64,000 nt of DNA from Diadema setosum (Eukaryota; Echinodermata; Echinoidea; Diadematoida; Diadematidae), in contig NC_092685.1 in the NCBI RefSeq assembly GCF_964275005.1, positions 31,052,866 through 31,116,865 of the forward strand, given 5' to 3'. Both the position numbers and the translations under genes were made by a program. Positions 1 through 14,973 of this stretch are shown in pieces. The first letter of the stretch is position 1. Each line of letters opens with the position of its first letter. Under the pieces are notes generated by a model. The model saw only the letters and a program-made list of their open reading frames with translations, was not told where the DNA came from and searched no databases.

Positions 1-105
1 TGCACGCAAGTACGCATGGTGAGGTCAGCATTTCTATTACCACTGACCTCTGCAGACATTCACATATTTAGCATTTGAATTAAATTTTCACGCACACTAT
101 AGTTA

Positions 106-279
106 CGTTCAGACGGTGATCCTCAACTTCGAGGATAAGCTCGTAGGTAAGTATGGGGCGCCAAGTGTCGCATGGTCTTCGTGACGAAAGAGACCATGCG
201 ACACTTGGCGCCCCATACTTAAATACGAGCCTATCCTCAAAGTTAGCTTATCCTCGAAGTTAAGATCACCGACTGAACG
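106..279. mobile_element. Foldback MITE with TA target duplication
   Basis: A nearly complete palindrome: the left arm runs from CGTTCAGACGGTGATC, the right arm ends GATCACCGACTGAACG, and the arms meet around CATGGTCTTCGTGACGAAAG. TA flanks both ends (104-105 and 280-281). The inner arm, which includes ATGGGGCGCCAAGTGTCGCA, is repeated exactly on the other side. It has no coding capacity. TA duplications point to a Tc1/mariner-type source. Confidence 0.8.
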
Positions 280-316
280 TAGCTTATTATGTCAGAAGCC
301 CTTATCTCATTAATTA

Positions 317-628
317 CGTTCACGCGGTGATCCTTAACTCCGAGGATAAGCTAACTTCGAGGATAAGCTCGAAGATAAGTATGGGGCACCAAGTGTTGCA
401 TCGTCTCTTTCGTCACGAAATGACAATTTTGCGACGAAATTGTTATATCCTTGACAAGATTATCATCTCGTGACGAAATTGACGTTGTCACTTGTCAACA
501 ACAACAACAACAAAACAATTTCGTCGCGAAAGACGAAAGAGACCACGCGACACTTGGCGCCCCATATTAACGACGAACTTAGCGACGAAGTTAGCGTATC
601 CTCGAGGTTAAGGGTCATCGTCTGAACA
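317..628. mobile_element. Second, longer foldback MITE of the same family
   Basis: Ends CGTTCACGCGGTGATCC and GGGTCATCGTCTGAACA, flanked by TA (315-316 and 629-630). The arms share the inner ATGGGGC(A/G)CCAAGTGT block with the copy at 106-279, but the middle differs. It holds extra inverted copies of a TTTCGTC(A/G)CGAAA-like motif and an (AAC)n run near 500. It sits only 37 bp from its neighbour. Confidence 0.75.
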
Positions 629-1799
629 TAACTATTCTCTCTTCTCCCTATTCTTGTATATTGTATGTGGGGTTTTTTTTTCTTCAAGAAACTTGTTTGC
701 ATTACTACAGCATGTTAATCCGTAGGACCTACATGCTTTGGGTGAGTTGTTAACATTTTCCTTGAAAAAAAAAAAAACCCGACAACAGTAATAAACACAA
801 AATATTTCTTGGGAATTCTGTAACTAAGTCTCGCGTCTGTTGAATCAATACTATTGAAATCTAAAATCATCGCTACAGTTCAATGAAAAAAGGTGAGTTG
901 ACGTAAACATGCAAGCTCGCTTTCATGGGTTAGCGAGCTACAACGCTCAGTCTACGTCAGTTTTTGTTATGACTTAAGTGATAAACACGTCGCCCGGATG
1001 GGTTACGAAGTCATAAATGAAATAAACAAAATGATAGTGGTTTGACGCCCAGCTACGAAGAAAACAGCGAAACAACACAAAACAAAAAATGAGTCCGAGG
1101 GATCCTTATCTGTATGACTGGGGCAGTATAACGATTATATTGTGCCATTAGCTTCCGGCTCCCGGACTCCCGTTAAAAAAAGAATGCCACGCTCTGATGA
1201 ATAAAGTAAGAAAGTAAGATCGGTTATATCGTGGGGAAAAACAAAACAAAACACAGCAATGGAACCAAAAAACATTGAAAGATTATATAAGCAATAAGAA
1301 CTTTGGATGATGTTAATTGTAATTTCTACGTTGTCATGATTCCCACGTCAATTCATGCGTCATAAGCTGTACTGTGTCTCCGGAAGCAGAAGTAGGCGTG
1401 ACTTTAGAAGACATGACATAATACGACCTTCAGCTCACACGCAGGCAATCACAAAATTTACAACAAAATTGGATGCCCTTTTGCGGTTAGATGCATACAT
1501 CTATCCGCTACCACTCAGATGGGGTTATTGGACAAAATGGTAAATCCTTTTAATTACATGTCTTTTAGATTACTGTTGACAGAAATGTTTGTGTTTCAGC
1601 GGAAAACAAGACGGGATGGGTCGGGAATCCCATGGGCAGGTGAGCTCCAGATGTTACCGGGCATCAATCAGCGGGAGATCATCTCAATGAGATCAATCTT
1701 AGTTGTTGTTCTTTTTTTCTCCCGTCTTTTTCAAGTTTGACCTCGACGGATGATGCACGATGTTAACCCGATCTCATCACCTTTTCATTAAGCACAAGA

Positions 1800-1842
1800 T
1801 GTGTGTGTTCGTGTGTGTGTGTGTGTGGGGGGGGGGGGGGGA
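1800..1842 (+). repeat. (GT)n followed by poly-G
   Basis: GT units run directly into a run of about 14 G. Similar long G or C runs occur near 6283, 7696, 9850, 13123 and 36302. Confidence 0.9.
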
Positions 1843-4800
1843 GTAGAATGGATCGAAAGACTACACTCTTAACCTTACGCAACGTTAACAGTGAGTGAAA
1901 TTTGCTGTAATCTGAGCCCCCCGTGAATGATAATGACCGTGTATAGGATTCCCACCGTCCAGGATCTCTAGTGAAGATTCTATTACATTGGCTGGCTGGC
2001 GATGCAACAAAACGCCCTGCGGTGGTTGTTTCGCTAATGCGTATCAAATAATGATTTTGCAGCGTTAGGCGTAGAATTGATTCTCTCACTGCATTCACTT
2101 ATTATTTCATTTATTCACTCACTCGGTCTATTTGCCTGCATAACATTCTCGAATGAACCTAAAACTACAAACGAGTGTTTGGAGCTACTGATTTCGAACT
2201 CATAATTATCTAAGACAGTATAATGTCTTGAAAAGTGAAATACTTTCAACAACATGGTCACAGTTATAGGTTTTCCCGTAAATAAGTTATGGCATGTTTC
2301 GTTTGAGGAAAAGAATATCATAGTGATGATAAAAAAATGAAGTACCACCAGTATTTAACTTTTTCTGTTACATTTCCTTATTTAACTTTTTTTTTAACAT
2401 TTCCTTTCCCTTTATAATTCTCTACTTTTCTGTTCTCTTTGTATTCTTATTGAATTTTGTACACACATTAAGTGGTTTGTGTATTGTGATTACAGATAGT
2501 CGACATGATAATGTAAAAGTCAGTTTCCGCTACTAATTATAACACGTTTTAACCTCTTTTGAAACAAAGAGGGAGAAACTTCCCATATTTTCACCATACA
2601 CCTTCGAAAAGGATAAACAGAAATGCACCAGAATGTGGGACTCAACTCCGGGAGGTGGACTACATCGTCTGACTGAGATTCCAATTTCCCGTTGGGCCTG
2701 GAGACCACGAAAATAAAACGGTGCCAAATCGATGTGCAGTGTACATTCTGTCGATATGCATTCGGATCGCCCCTCTACCCATTTCGTCCCCACGGACCGG
2801 TATAATTTTTTGACCGCTATATAGGAACATTCTCATTCGAGAAACAAGCTCGAATCTAGATTGAATTTCAGCACGAGCCCGAAGGTTATATCAATCACGC
2901 GTACACACAGCACGCTTTTACCAATAAAAAAAAAAAAAAGGAGATGGGAAAATGCGATGCGAAAAGACAAAAACGAGTTATAAACGATCCATTTGCAATT
3001 TTCTTTTGAAAGGGACTGTCTCATTTAACGGCTGATTTCCAGTGTTTTGATGCGTGTCACATACACAAATAATATTATTAAAACAGAGTTTATTCATTTT
3101 CGCAAATTAGCTTCAACGTACAATGGATTCAAAGTACCAGAAGGCAGTCATACAAATTGGAAATTGAAAACACGCAGAAATTCTGCTCGTTATCGCTTTT
3201 GTCGGTGTTCCGTGCTTACTTCAAATTGCAATATAATGTACATAATTATAAGCGAAAGTTAACCCTAATTATTGCAGTGACAATAATGATGACTAGAAAC
3301 TTTTGATATTTATGATTCAAGAATTAACAGCCGTATACTTCTTTATAGGTACTATAGTACGTATTGTAGTGCTAGCAGTAACAATGTACTGATAGCTACA
3401 CGTATGTTGCGGTTTGGCAGTAAATCAGCTTGATACATTCTGGAAAATAAAAAATGCGTGTATTTTCAGACATTTTTACTTTATGTCTGAGGTTCAGTTG
3501 CACATGTAAAGAGACTTACTGTGTATCTATCCTATGGCTAACATTCTAGTTTGTGCGTTATTTCAAGTCACTATCTTTATACAACTATTTTCAATCAGTT
3601 TGTTGACAAGATGCTTAAATTTTTGAGTTTAGCTCTTGTTGCAGTACAAAGAATATGAAAGGTTTAAGATTTTAAATAATTTTCATGCTGCATCCAGTTT
3701 CAACAGCCTATGCAGTGAATATTATGAATCACTGAAAAATCTCAGGTGAAACAAGGTGGACCGGTGCTAAATAGAGGTTTTAAGAAATCACTGAAGGTGA
3801 CGCACGGAATTTTTCCCACTGTTCAGTTTACGCTTTGTTTGTTTTTTGGTCATGAGCATCTATCGTATATACTCGGTGCAATATAGCGTCTAATTTCGTA
3901 TGTACGTCTACTCGCGTCAGAGGCCACAAACACGGGAAAGCCGAGTTCAACTAAGTTCGGTCAAAGATGAAAAAAAAAATACGAAGATTTGCAAAGCGTC
4001 GCCGATCAGACGACTCGGGCTGGACTGGTTGGATTTGATGTAAATTCATTTTGGTTCGGGATAACTGAAGTACGACCACACTAGACCTAGCGCCCGACAG
4101 ATTCAAAAGCAAAATGGTATATAGAAATATCAAGGAGGGGAGTTACGGCTGTGCTAGCGATAATTTGGTTGAGATTCGGTTGGAAAGTTCGAAACTCATT
4201 GTAGGTGGGTATTCATATCATATTCGAAAGATGATTACAAAAAGAAATCACTTGCCTTCAATTGACATAAGTAGGCAAGAGAGAAAGAGAGAGAGAGAGA
4301 GAGAGCAACGCCCATCAAACTCGTGGTATTATTTGAAAAAGGCGGTGAGGAATAATAAAGGATTGGCTTTCATATATGACTGTTTTCGGTGATTCTATCT
4401 CAAAAAAAAAAAAAGAAGAAAATTACTCCTATATGGTAAACAACGATTCTATTTAATCAGACCAATATTACAAAGGCAGAGACAGTGCGTTGCATTATGC
4501 AGAAAACTAGAAAGTCGAAAGAGTTTTAAAGAGTCAGTTACACTGCGAAGCTGGGATACAATACGGTGTTGGCTTGCGCGGGCGAGGTCGTTTGCCTGCC
4601 TGAGTAAGCGAAATATTTTTTTTCTCCTTTTTCTTTTTTCGAAACTAGAATTGCGCTGATTACCTTGATCAAAAGTCCATTTCAGACTGCAAGAAGCACA
4701 AATGTGTACTACGTGAAAGGCCATTCAATAAGTATCCCAGCGATGGAGAAGAGGCAAAAGAATGAAATACTATCATCGTGCACCAGTTTGCCATCATTCT

Positions 4801-5678
4801 CATCAGTTTCCACATCCGCATATTCGGAAATATCCTCTCTCTAAATGCTTTACCCCGCTGTTCACAGTGTTTCGTCAAACGTGAGCGTTAGCTTACCAGA
4901 TATTCACCCACCCCACCCCCATTGATCGTATACTAGTAGTAGAAGGTGACTTGATTGTGACGTCAGAGTTTCTTGGTGCTTGCTCGCGACTGTGAATTGT
5001 CGACCGCCCTGAGGGTATCTCCCTGGCGTATTTTCCATGGGAAACCAGAATTTTATATTAGATTTGTCTTTTTAATGAGCTCGGATTGTTGCATTCAATG
5101 ATGGGTGAATAATTTTCTCTTCTTTTTTTCTTTTTTTCGTTTGGCCCTTAACACACTAGGATTCTAAGCGGAAGACGGTGGGAAATATCGATAGGTCGCC
5201 CAAGGATGTGGTTAATAGTAAAACTTCTCATGCCGTGTCTACAACGTAAACACTGCAGTAGGCCTATAGCTATAAAGTGGGTCTAATTGTGTTTCGTCTA
5301 ATTGCTTCGAAATGATGTGAAATGATGATAAAACAAAAGTGTGTAATATCATCCAACTAAAATTCAAACGTTCCGAATGAAGATTAGAGCAAAAGATATT
5401 GTGTTAAAATGTTTTTTTCTTTCCTAAGTCAGTCTTTCAGGTTTAAATCTTTTTAAAAGGCAATGCATGTACATGTAATGAACACTGTAAGACAACGACG
5501 TACCAAAGTCATTACATTTCAAAGAGGCATTATTATTCCCTTCAGGCTGCTGATTATAGGCTGCCTAATAAAAGTTCTTGATCGTTTGTCAACCTTATGG
5601 CTAATTCTTTTTCGTGAAATCATAAATACAGTGTACCAAGATGGCCTTACATCCTCCTTTATCGGTATTGTTGTCCAT

Positions 5679-5730
5679 GCACACACTCAAGAAGACACAC
5701 GCACACACACGCACACACACACACACATAC
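5679..5730 (+). repeat. (CA)n microsatellite
   Basis: CA run with GC interruptions. Confidence 0.9.
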
Positions 5731-8700
5731 GTTTACACTCCTACGTGAATTCTCTACTGTAGATATGAACTTATTTGCCAAATACTTTGTTTGCTTTCCA
5801 TCAAACTGCATGCACGCACAACCAAACGCAATTAACGGGAGTGTTATTAAAACCCATAACTTCCTATACCTTCCCGCGTGATAATCCGTTCCTGTACCCT
5901 TTCTGCATGATTGATTTGCGTATATTAGCGACGTTTTCAGGCGTAAGAACTACGTATGTATAATCTCTGTATTTCCCAAACAGTCGTCATTCAGTCTCTC
6001 TGTAAGCCGGGCTAAACATGTCACACAAGGGTTGTGCGTCGTGCGCTATAACAGATACACCTAAGTGCCCTTATTAGATTTCGCGTGGCCAAGAGAACAC
6101 TGTATAAAAAGGAGTGAATAATGCACATAGAAGGAAAAAGAGTAACCCGCAATGTAGGAACGTTCTGCTTAAGTCCGAAGGGTTTAGATCTCCCCCAAAA
6201 TAGCCTGATAAAAATAAATATAATCCGGTTTTAGTGGCACTCTCATCCGGTTTGAGGCTATAAACTCCTGCCAGTGCAATGCTGGGGGGGGGGGGGGGGG
6301 TTGTTCTTAACCGGTCTGCACTCAGTTGACACGCGCCAGTGGTGTGAAGGTCATGTTAATCAGTGCACTTGTGAGTATTGACTTTCGTTTCGAGTATATT
6401 TTGTAATTAAAATTTTAGAATAATAGTATGATAATGATAAAACAAAACAAAAATATCACACTTCCTCAGGAATCAAACTCACTGTACTACTCTAGGATCG
6501 CTTAGCCGAATAACATAGTGCTGCAGCATAATATCTTGCTGAGGTGGGGGTGATAAGACCCATCACGTATAATTCGCCGACACCGTTCATTAACATGTCT
6601 GGTAGAGCTGCTGGGCTGCATTGTGGGATAAACCCTCTTATTTTGGATTGGTCGATTCGCGTCGGTTTGCCCATATTGTTTCGACGGTGACAGCAACGAC
6701 CTTGAATATAAAATTAATCATATTTTTCAGGACCTTTATCTCTTCTGCTCCTGCTCGCAGAGAAGAAACTCATCAGTCTAAAAGCGCTGGCATGCACTGG
6801 TAGGTAATATAACATACATGGTTATTAATCAGTAAACCGTAAGAGTACAATCTGGTTCTTTACCATAGAAAAAAAGAACTTGCCTTCACACCTTGAAATT
6901 AGTAATGTTATTAATCATAGGAAAGAATTCAAGCAAATAAAAAGACGCACCTTTTTTATATACTCCCTTTTCCCTTCCCCATTTTCATTCAATTTTGTGC
7001 AATGAAAGGCAATTGTATATCATTCTTGCAGACCAATGCAAACGCAGGAAAGGACCCGTTTCCAGTTACTCCTTTCGAAGAGCTGCTTTAATAACAGCTG
7101 ATTATTAATGTGTTCTTTCATTACCTATATCATTGTGTATGAATTGTATTGTGAAGTATAGATCACCATACTATTATTTATAAAGGTTCGACGTGCGTAT
7201 CACTTCTGTAGGAAAAAAAGAAAAGAATAATAATAAGAAGAAGACGAAAAGTAACAGGAAAGTGGAAGCACTATTTCATAATGACGACTTCGGATCTTGA
7301 CTCTTAAACAAAAGATCATGGGTTGAAGACCTAGTCGACCAGCACACCCTTGAACAGAACAATATACACCATCCGTGGTGCAAAAATTGGAACCATGGCA
7401 TGCATATAGGCCTAGATAATGATAAGAATAGAACCCTATGGAAGAACAGTACTAACACTGACGGCGATATACAATGGATAAACTTTATATACCATGCTGT
7501 TGTTATCATTATAATCACAAATACCAGCGTCGCATGATGTTACCACTATCATTATACTCATCTTATCAATATTATGTTTTCGTACTACTTCTATACTAGG
7601 GCGGTATAAATGGAAGAAAAGAGTATATTAAGAGGCTTTGAGAAAATACACTGATTTTTAAAGGGATGAACTATGAAGAGTAATGGTTTCCTTGGGGGGG
7701 GGGGGGGGAGGGGTTGTCTTAAAAATTCGAGACTGTCGACAGCCCGATACTATTAAGGCCTGCCTATATGCCTGAGCAGGAGACTGCGTGACGCCTATAT
7801 GACGACAGTTAACACTCCATTTTGTTCTTCTCTATCGTGACCTGCACTGTCCATGCCAGTGTTGGGCCGTTTTATGTGATTAGTATAGATTTGGATTCAC
7901 CGCGGCTGTTTTTTTTTTCCGCGCATTTTTCTGTATATTATAATGATCAGCGTGCACTCAGCTATACAACGCTACGTCTATTGAACTTGTCATGGGGGAA
8001 GTTCACTTGCTTCTCATTGTCGTCATCGAACTCGTGAATTTCTGCATTCTTCACGCCCCGACCGCGCTGTTACCCTAAAGTAAACAGTCACCGAGTGTAT
8101 AGGAGTGCATGAATAATGTGACAAAGGCATAATAGGGATTCGATTTCCTTGCTATTCCTAACTATACATGATTACGCGGGAACGTACAAGGCACTGTACA
8201 GACTTTTCTGCATTATTTTTTGGTACTTACCGAGCTTTCGGTCATTCGTAGCTTTATAAGATAAACATTCTATCTGCTCTCGTTGTTACCATTCAGAGTT
8301 TTTTTTTCCTGTGTGACAAGAACGTCATCACCTGCAAAGAAGATTTTGAAATGCGCTGCAAGTTTTTACTTCAGATCTCCGGATTTTAATCAGAATCTCC
8401 CAAAGAGTTTTATCCGTTGGCAGGAGATCGCTACATCATACCCGTGCAGGAATATTGATATAAATAATAATGAAGAGTTAATCAGAGAGATAGTGTCTCT
8501 TCAGTTTAAGGACTGTCCTCCCATTAGTAAGCCTTTGGCATCATTACATCACACCTGTGCTACAAAATAAAACATGGTCATAATACTCCCGAACTATAGG
8601 GCTGTATAATAGTGAGTAAAACGACTTCTCTTAGCAGGTTTTAAATCCAGAGTCTCACTTTTCATCGTTCAGTCTTCACTCACTATAAAACCATACAGAA

Positions 8701-11167
8701 GCTCGGAAAAAACTCTGATGCGTCACTTTGTGTGGGTGTTCGGTGGTGTGTATAGAAGGTTCTAAAATAATGTGGCGTTCGCGGGCTCATGACGCATTAT
8801 CAATCACGATCGATACGATGCGATTCCACGATGATCGCAAAGAGCGCATGAACATTATCCAAAATATTTCGTTTGTTCTGCAATGATGAAGGGTCATGCT
8901 CTGATATCAAGACCGTGGTTCAAAACATTGGTGCCATTGACCAATGTCCTAGCAGTTTTTTGTTTTTGCTTTTCTTTTAAATTATAATTATAAGTACATC
9001 CTTTTTGCCAGCGGAGAAATATGACGTGGGAGTCTTTAGACATGTTAGAGAAGCTTCAAAGAAAAAGACAGTTTAAGGGTGATCGACGTAAACAAATCAT
9101 CACTGTGGTCTCGAGCATAAGAAAACAATGGTATCGCAGCACGTTAAAAGACATTAAAATAATAATATCAATATTTTTCCTGTCTTTTAAAATTGTCCGT
9201 TTCAGGACATGATTTCAAAGACGGTCGTGGTATCTATTAGTCTATTTGTTTAACGAAAACATTTTGTTCGGCAGGACAATTTCATTTACTTTGATCTTTA
9301 AAAAAAATCTGACAGATCTTGAGTTGACCAAAGGGTATTGTGCAAGGAATGTGAATCAATTAAAAAAATGATAAACAGTAATAAAACTTCTTCCACAATC
9401 CACTTGTGAATCAATGAAGAAGTGTAGATAAACAACAACAAAACTATTCCCATGATTGCAAGAAAACAAATACAACATTATTCACAGACAAGATACTCTC
9501 TGTGCAACCAGAGGGCATGACTCTTGTTGGGATTGTATTTTGTGATGATGTTTGGTGGGTTTCACAAAGATGACACGGCTACAGGGGATATTGGATGGAA
9601 AGTCGACGAATGCTGCAACAAACACTGTAGTATTGTAGGAGACAAAAAAAAATACAAGGAGCAGCAGCTCCGTGAAATTGAGCAAGCAGGGAAGGAGGGC
9701 GGGGCATTGAACGAACTCTGGGGTTGGGCTTGCAAAAAAAAAAAAAATGTTCACGTATAGTTGAATGGGTGTCTATGTGTGTCTGGTATGCTTCCTGCTA
9801 TTTTTGGGGTAGCCCTTTCTTATTGTCCTTTTTTATTCTTTTTTTTTTTTGGGGGGGGGGGTCTTGTCTCTGTTTTATAGCACATAATGATTTATAGGAT
9901 TAGTTTGTTATCGCTCGGTTCCCCTTGAAATGCTTGAAAGTCTGCCGGTAAAATGTCATAAACCGACTGGAATTATGTGCTACGTGCACAAATTTGCCTC
10001 CTATTGATCGAGAGCCAATCCAGCAAGACAACGACATCTCGGATGGGCTGACTGCGGCACTAGTACTTTCAACAATTTTAGACAGAATATCTCGGCCTAG
10101 ATTACGGTCAAAAATCCAGATGCTTCGGAGAGGAAGTAAGATTTATCGACACGAATACGTGTCCTCATGCAGCTGGTCATGGATCAGAATCATTAAAGTT
10201 CGACGATTCTATATACCTCATCATCGTTATAAATATGTCACATGGCATGGTATTGGAGCTCAGATTTGTTTTCTTTTTTTATTTTAGTAAAAAAACAAAA
10301 ACACGAGTGCTAGTTACTGAAGAAATAACTTTCGCAGAAATAACAGGCACATAATATTCTTCTTTTTATAGTAACACTTGAACCAGGCAAACCGGCTTAC
10401 ACAGGCAGACATTTTCTGCGAATGTTCTGCTGAAATTCTGTTACGATACCATACAGCAGGTGTATTATTACAACAACAACAAAATAGAGAGAAAATATTT
10501 TCTACACAGACACTGCCTATAAAGAAACACAATTTCATACTTTATCAACCTAACATGACTCAGATGAGCTGTAGTCATTTATGTTTTCCCTGGTCGTCTC
10601 TGGCGGCCATATAATCATTACGCTCATTTTGTTCATAAGTGCGTGTCTGTCGTGTTCTTGTCGTCTTTTTTCTATGATGCCCTGTCCTAGAAAGCACATC
10701 ACTTCTCCCTCCCTTTCTCGCTCTTTGTCTCTCTTCATCTCTCTCTTCTATCTCTTTTCTCTCTTTCTGTCTGGTTTGCATATTTTCAGACAAACGTTTG
10801 AATATAATTATTATAATATAGGTTTTCCCGTTCGTTTTCAAACTTTTTTTTTCATTCAATTTAATTTGTGGTTCAATTTCTTCCCGAGAGATCTGGAATG
10901 TGCCAATCCTAGTTTCAAATTCGTCTTTTGTCGATCATTTTCGAACAAAGTCTATTCAATTTAATTATATGTCACAAATTTTCGTCATTTATAATTAAAA
11001 TTCGTTCGTCACACTCGCTGCACACATAACAGCAAAAGCAATTTCGTCTTTTAGCGATCATGTTCGTCAAATTTTCCTTTAAATTCGTCTCATATCTCTT
11101 CTGTTGTGATTTCTTGGTTGTTTAATTTTTCCTACAACCGTTCACTTTTTCCACATTTAGGAGTAAC

Positions 11168-11275
11168 ATACACACACATTTACCGTACCCCCGCACACAC
11201 ACAAAAACCCCCACAAACATGCACACATACGCACGCACAAACACACACACACACGCTCATACAGACACACCCTTC
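11168..11275 (+). repeat. CA-rich interrupted microsatellite
   Basis: About 105 bp of CA units broken by short insertions. Confidence 0.85.
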
Positions 11276-11749
11276 TCACAGAACACACGGAGACAAACAT
11301 ATGTACTGTCAAACAAACGAAAACAGTGATCCACGATTTCCAGACAATTTTACATGTGTGTAGAGTTTAAGCCCATTTTAATGTATATAAAAAGACATAA
11401 ATTTTTGCCGTTAATCATTTTGAAGTTTGTTTCATGCAATAACATAAAATCAGGAAGTAAAAGAGCTCAAGTCCAAAAGTTGTCACAACATGATTAAAGA
11501 TCGCCTTTACTGTTTTTAATGTTCTCTGACTGCCTTTTATCATTCAATCTCCTGTGTGTGTATATATAATATATTGTCAAGCAAACGATTTAGGAATAAT
11601 GTCTACTGATCCAAATATCGGGAAAAAGTGAGGAAATGCAGGCTTAGAATTAGTTCACCCTCACACTAAAAGACCAATGCTATCCGACGAATTTGTGTGA
11701 AAAAATCATGAAATTGAATCTTAAAAGTGCAAAAATGGAAGGGAAAACC

Positions 11750-11848
11750 TATATAATATAATATAGTATAATATGATATAACATAATATAATATAATATA
11801 ATATAATACACTATAATATAATATAATGAAATATATCAGAATATAATG
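11750..11848 (+). repeat. (ATAAT)n pentanucleotide array
   Basis: About 20 units of TATAA/ATAAT with scattered substitutions, followed by a (GT)n run at 11952-11982. Confidence 0.85.
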
Positions 11849-11948
11849 TCATATTATGTTGATATATCATGCACATATATAAATTAACGTATATAACAAA
11901 AATTTGATACAAATATGTATATTATACATGATTTTATATATATATATG

Positions 11949-11986
<38 letters not shown>

Positions 11987-14916
11987 ATGCGTGTGTTGTA
12001 AGAGTGCGTCTGATACGGTAAAGATGTTTCTGCCAAGCTTTCTCAACTTTACCCAAACCTATATACTACTAATTCAGGGATATTGCCATTGCGTGATTGG
12101 ATTAAAGAGGGAAAGAGAGACACAGCTAGCTAGCGAACGCTCAGAATGCTCTCGCATATATAGGGAGAACTCTCGGCTGTTTGCACTGGAATCTCTCCTC
12201 CTCCTCACGAGCTCTTACAGGCCTCGACATTCCCCCTGTCCGACTTATGCACGGAGGAAAATGTGCTTACACTTCCGATCATTTCCCTCAAATGGAAATT
12301 CCATCACGCTAAATTTGCTGCATTACGAGACGTGCACGGCCAAATCCATCGGCTCATGAAGAGTGCGGAACGCGCGCGATGAAGTCGTGTGCGACATCAG
12401 GAGACGGAAAAAAAAAACCGAAGACGGATGAAGTTCCGTTCTTTCAGCATCTGGTCCTCGTTTTCTGCATGCATGCCGCTGTCCGCCTGGAATGGGCAAT
12501 GAGATGATTTGACCAGGCCAGAGGTTATTCGTATATAGCTGCAACAATAAATTCTGATGTCTTTTGCAACATGAATATTACATCACTCTACCACGCACGC
12601 ATTTGGGGGCCTCTTATAGCCTTCGGAATGTCAGTCTGCTGTCCCGGATGCTTGGACGAAAAGCTGGAGACTCGGGGAGCACTTCCCCAGAGTGCGAGAT
12701 GGTGTTTACGTACACTGTGTGAATATTCGATTAGTCTGTGGTCAGATGTAGTTATTTGATTCCGGTTTAGATGGTAGAAGTGCGATTCTATACTCCATAT
12801 TCAAGATGATTGATTGATCAAAATCAAACAAACATCTACATTTACCTTCAAAATGATGAGAAAGTGATGCGTTCTCGATTACTCTTTCATATCTTTTTCT
12901 TACCATGGGTTTTAGTGAAGTCTATAATCATTAAGTTTCTTTCGCCCACATTATGCAATAATAACTAATCTGTACACGGAGTTGATATGCGGTTTAAATA
13001 ACCCTCGCATCGATATGGGGAAAATATACACAAGAAACGATGAGCCTATATAAGCGCATCAGCACTCAGTATGATACACAATGTTTGTCAGTAAACGTCG
13101 ACATCCAACAACAACCACATCGCCCCCCCCCCCCTCCCCCCGTTCATCTTCGAAGCCCAAAATAATATCTTTAACTCAAATATCACCTAAAGTTCGATCG
13201 ATGCTTCTCCCGTTCAACACTCTGGGTTACCTGCTCCCTCCAGGTCCGCACCAATACATCCATTCCCCTCTCTCTACCCCCCCCCCCCCTCCCCACTCCA
13301 GCCTCCGTTCTGTCGGTCCGTCATTAGCAGTAACTGTCGAGTAATGGACTCGGGCGTTGTGTCAACAAGGACTCCACCTCGAGTGCTCTTTTCCTGTTCG
13401 CTTACTTCCAGTTTCCGTCTCCAGATTTTCTTCTCATGATTCCGTTATCATTCCCTCTACAAATCTCCCAGCAGATCTTATCTCTTTTTTTTCTTGTAAT
13501 TTCCATCTAGATGAGTTTCGGCATTCCTTCACTTTCCCCCAAGGGTCCAAACTGTGTTCTTGTCACTCTCGGCATCCTGTGAGCAAATGGACTATGAACC
13601 ACTGTTATAATATTCTAATCTCAGTAAAGAGTATAGCTCAACACATCAATGATGAATAACGGATAGGGGCAACGAAACCCCTGTTTGTGCAAATGTTACG
13701 TTGCAATTAGATTTTCTTATCAGCAGTGCAGAATGTCCGCCAAAGGTTAGTTTCTCATTACAAGGTCTTGCATCGAAACATTACAAAATAATTTTGTTAA
13801 GTATTCTTTTTTAAACCACACATTAAGAATCTAGCTCCAAATATAATCTGTCTTGCTACATCAACAAATGAACATTACTGAAAATTATGAGATATAACAA
13901 TAACATTGATATCATAGTAGGTATGAATTGCAAGCATTATATTCTAGAGCTGCACACATAGTAAAACTTAACACAATTTAGTGCAAAGCCACCATAAAGG
14001 TGCTTCTACCTGAACACTGCATAGCAGCGTAAAGCTTGTGAGTGCATGTATGACGTCAGAACAGAAGGTCAGGGCACTTCTGATCAAGAGCTACCGGGGC
14101 AGTGCCGCCATATGGGAATATCACCAACTCCCCCTTAGCCTACTCCTTTCTTATACACTTTAACTGTCTGTTTACCCCACGCAGCCATTAGGCTTATGAT
14201 ATGGATTCTGTAAGAAATTGAATATTGCGCTTCGAAGAAGCCCTACATGATGTCCATTCACAATAATAAGCCCAGATTCGTTCACGCATTGGTGTTTGAC
14301 CCCCCCCCCCCACTAAGCACACACACACACACGCTAATATGTGATGGGGAACAACACATTCTATTTATGCCTTTTGTTTTGTCTCGTTTCACTTTGTTTT
14401 GGGGTTTTTTCGGAGAAATATAGTTTAGAGTTTGCAGCGATAAGTTGATGATGTCTCGCATTGCTTTACCTGTATCTCTGTGACCTCAGATTAATCATAA
14501 AGTTTCGCCACTGAGCGTCTGCAATGTCAGGATGCTGACGTATTAAAAACAAAGGAGTTAAACAACAACAGCAACAGCAACAAATGTCTTTAACATCTGA
14601 TACATGACACAGGGGATGGTCGCTAGAGTCCAACACCGGCTGAACTAAACAGGGAATTTCGTACAGAGATTGCAACGGTAGCGGAATAACAAATGGCTGT
14701 GCCGGTGAATTCGCCATTGCTGCTTGGAGGAAATGCAAGCAGCTGTAGCGAACAATGCAATCGACCCTGCGCGGAATGCGTGGGTAGCAGCCATTTTAAT
14801 GATATTACGGCGTATGCCTTGTTTGCGAGCTTTTGCGGGATCTGTTCACGCGAGGATCTGTTTTCCAGTCAGGTCAATGTTTGAATGAACCGCGCTGTGC
14901 ACGGTGCTGACGTGGA

Positions 14917-14973
14917 ACACACACTCACACACACACACATACACACTCACACACACACACACACACACACACT
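14917..14973 (+). repeat. (CA)n microsatellite
   Basis: About 55 bp of CA with TC and AT interruptions. Confidence 0.9.

Larger units (their letters stand above)
631..11749. other. Gene-free stretch
   Basis: I see no supportable gene. Open frames are under about 130 codons, without domains, and several run through simple repeats. It holds G runs (1829, 6283, 7696, 9850), CA runs (5679, 11168) and otherwise unremarkable AT-rich sequence. Confidence 0.55.

Noticed and set aside
1090..1172. Possible hairpin GAGTCCG...CGGACTC
   Set aside because: Only 7 bp of terminal pairing with poor inner pairing; not distinguishable from chance.
8283..8570. 95-codon plus frame with fairly protein-like composition
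   Set aside because: It begins at a TTG, has no recognisable family, and I found no supporting splice sites or partner exons.
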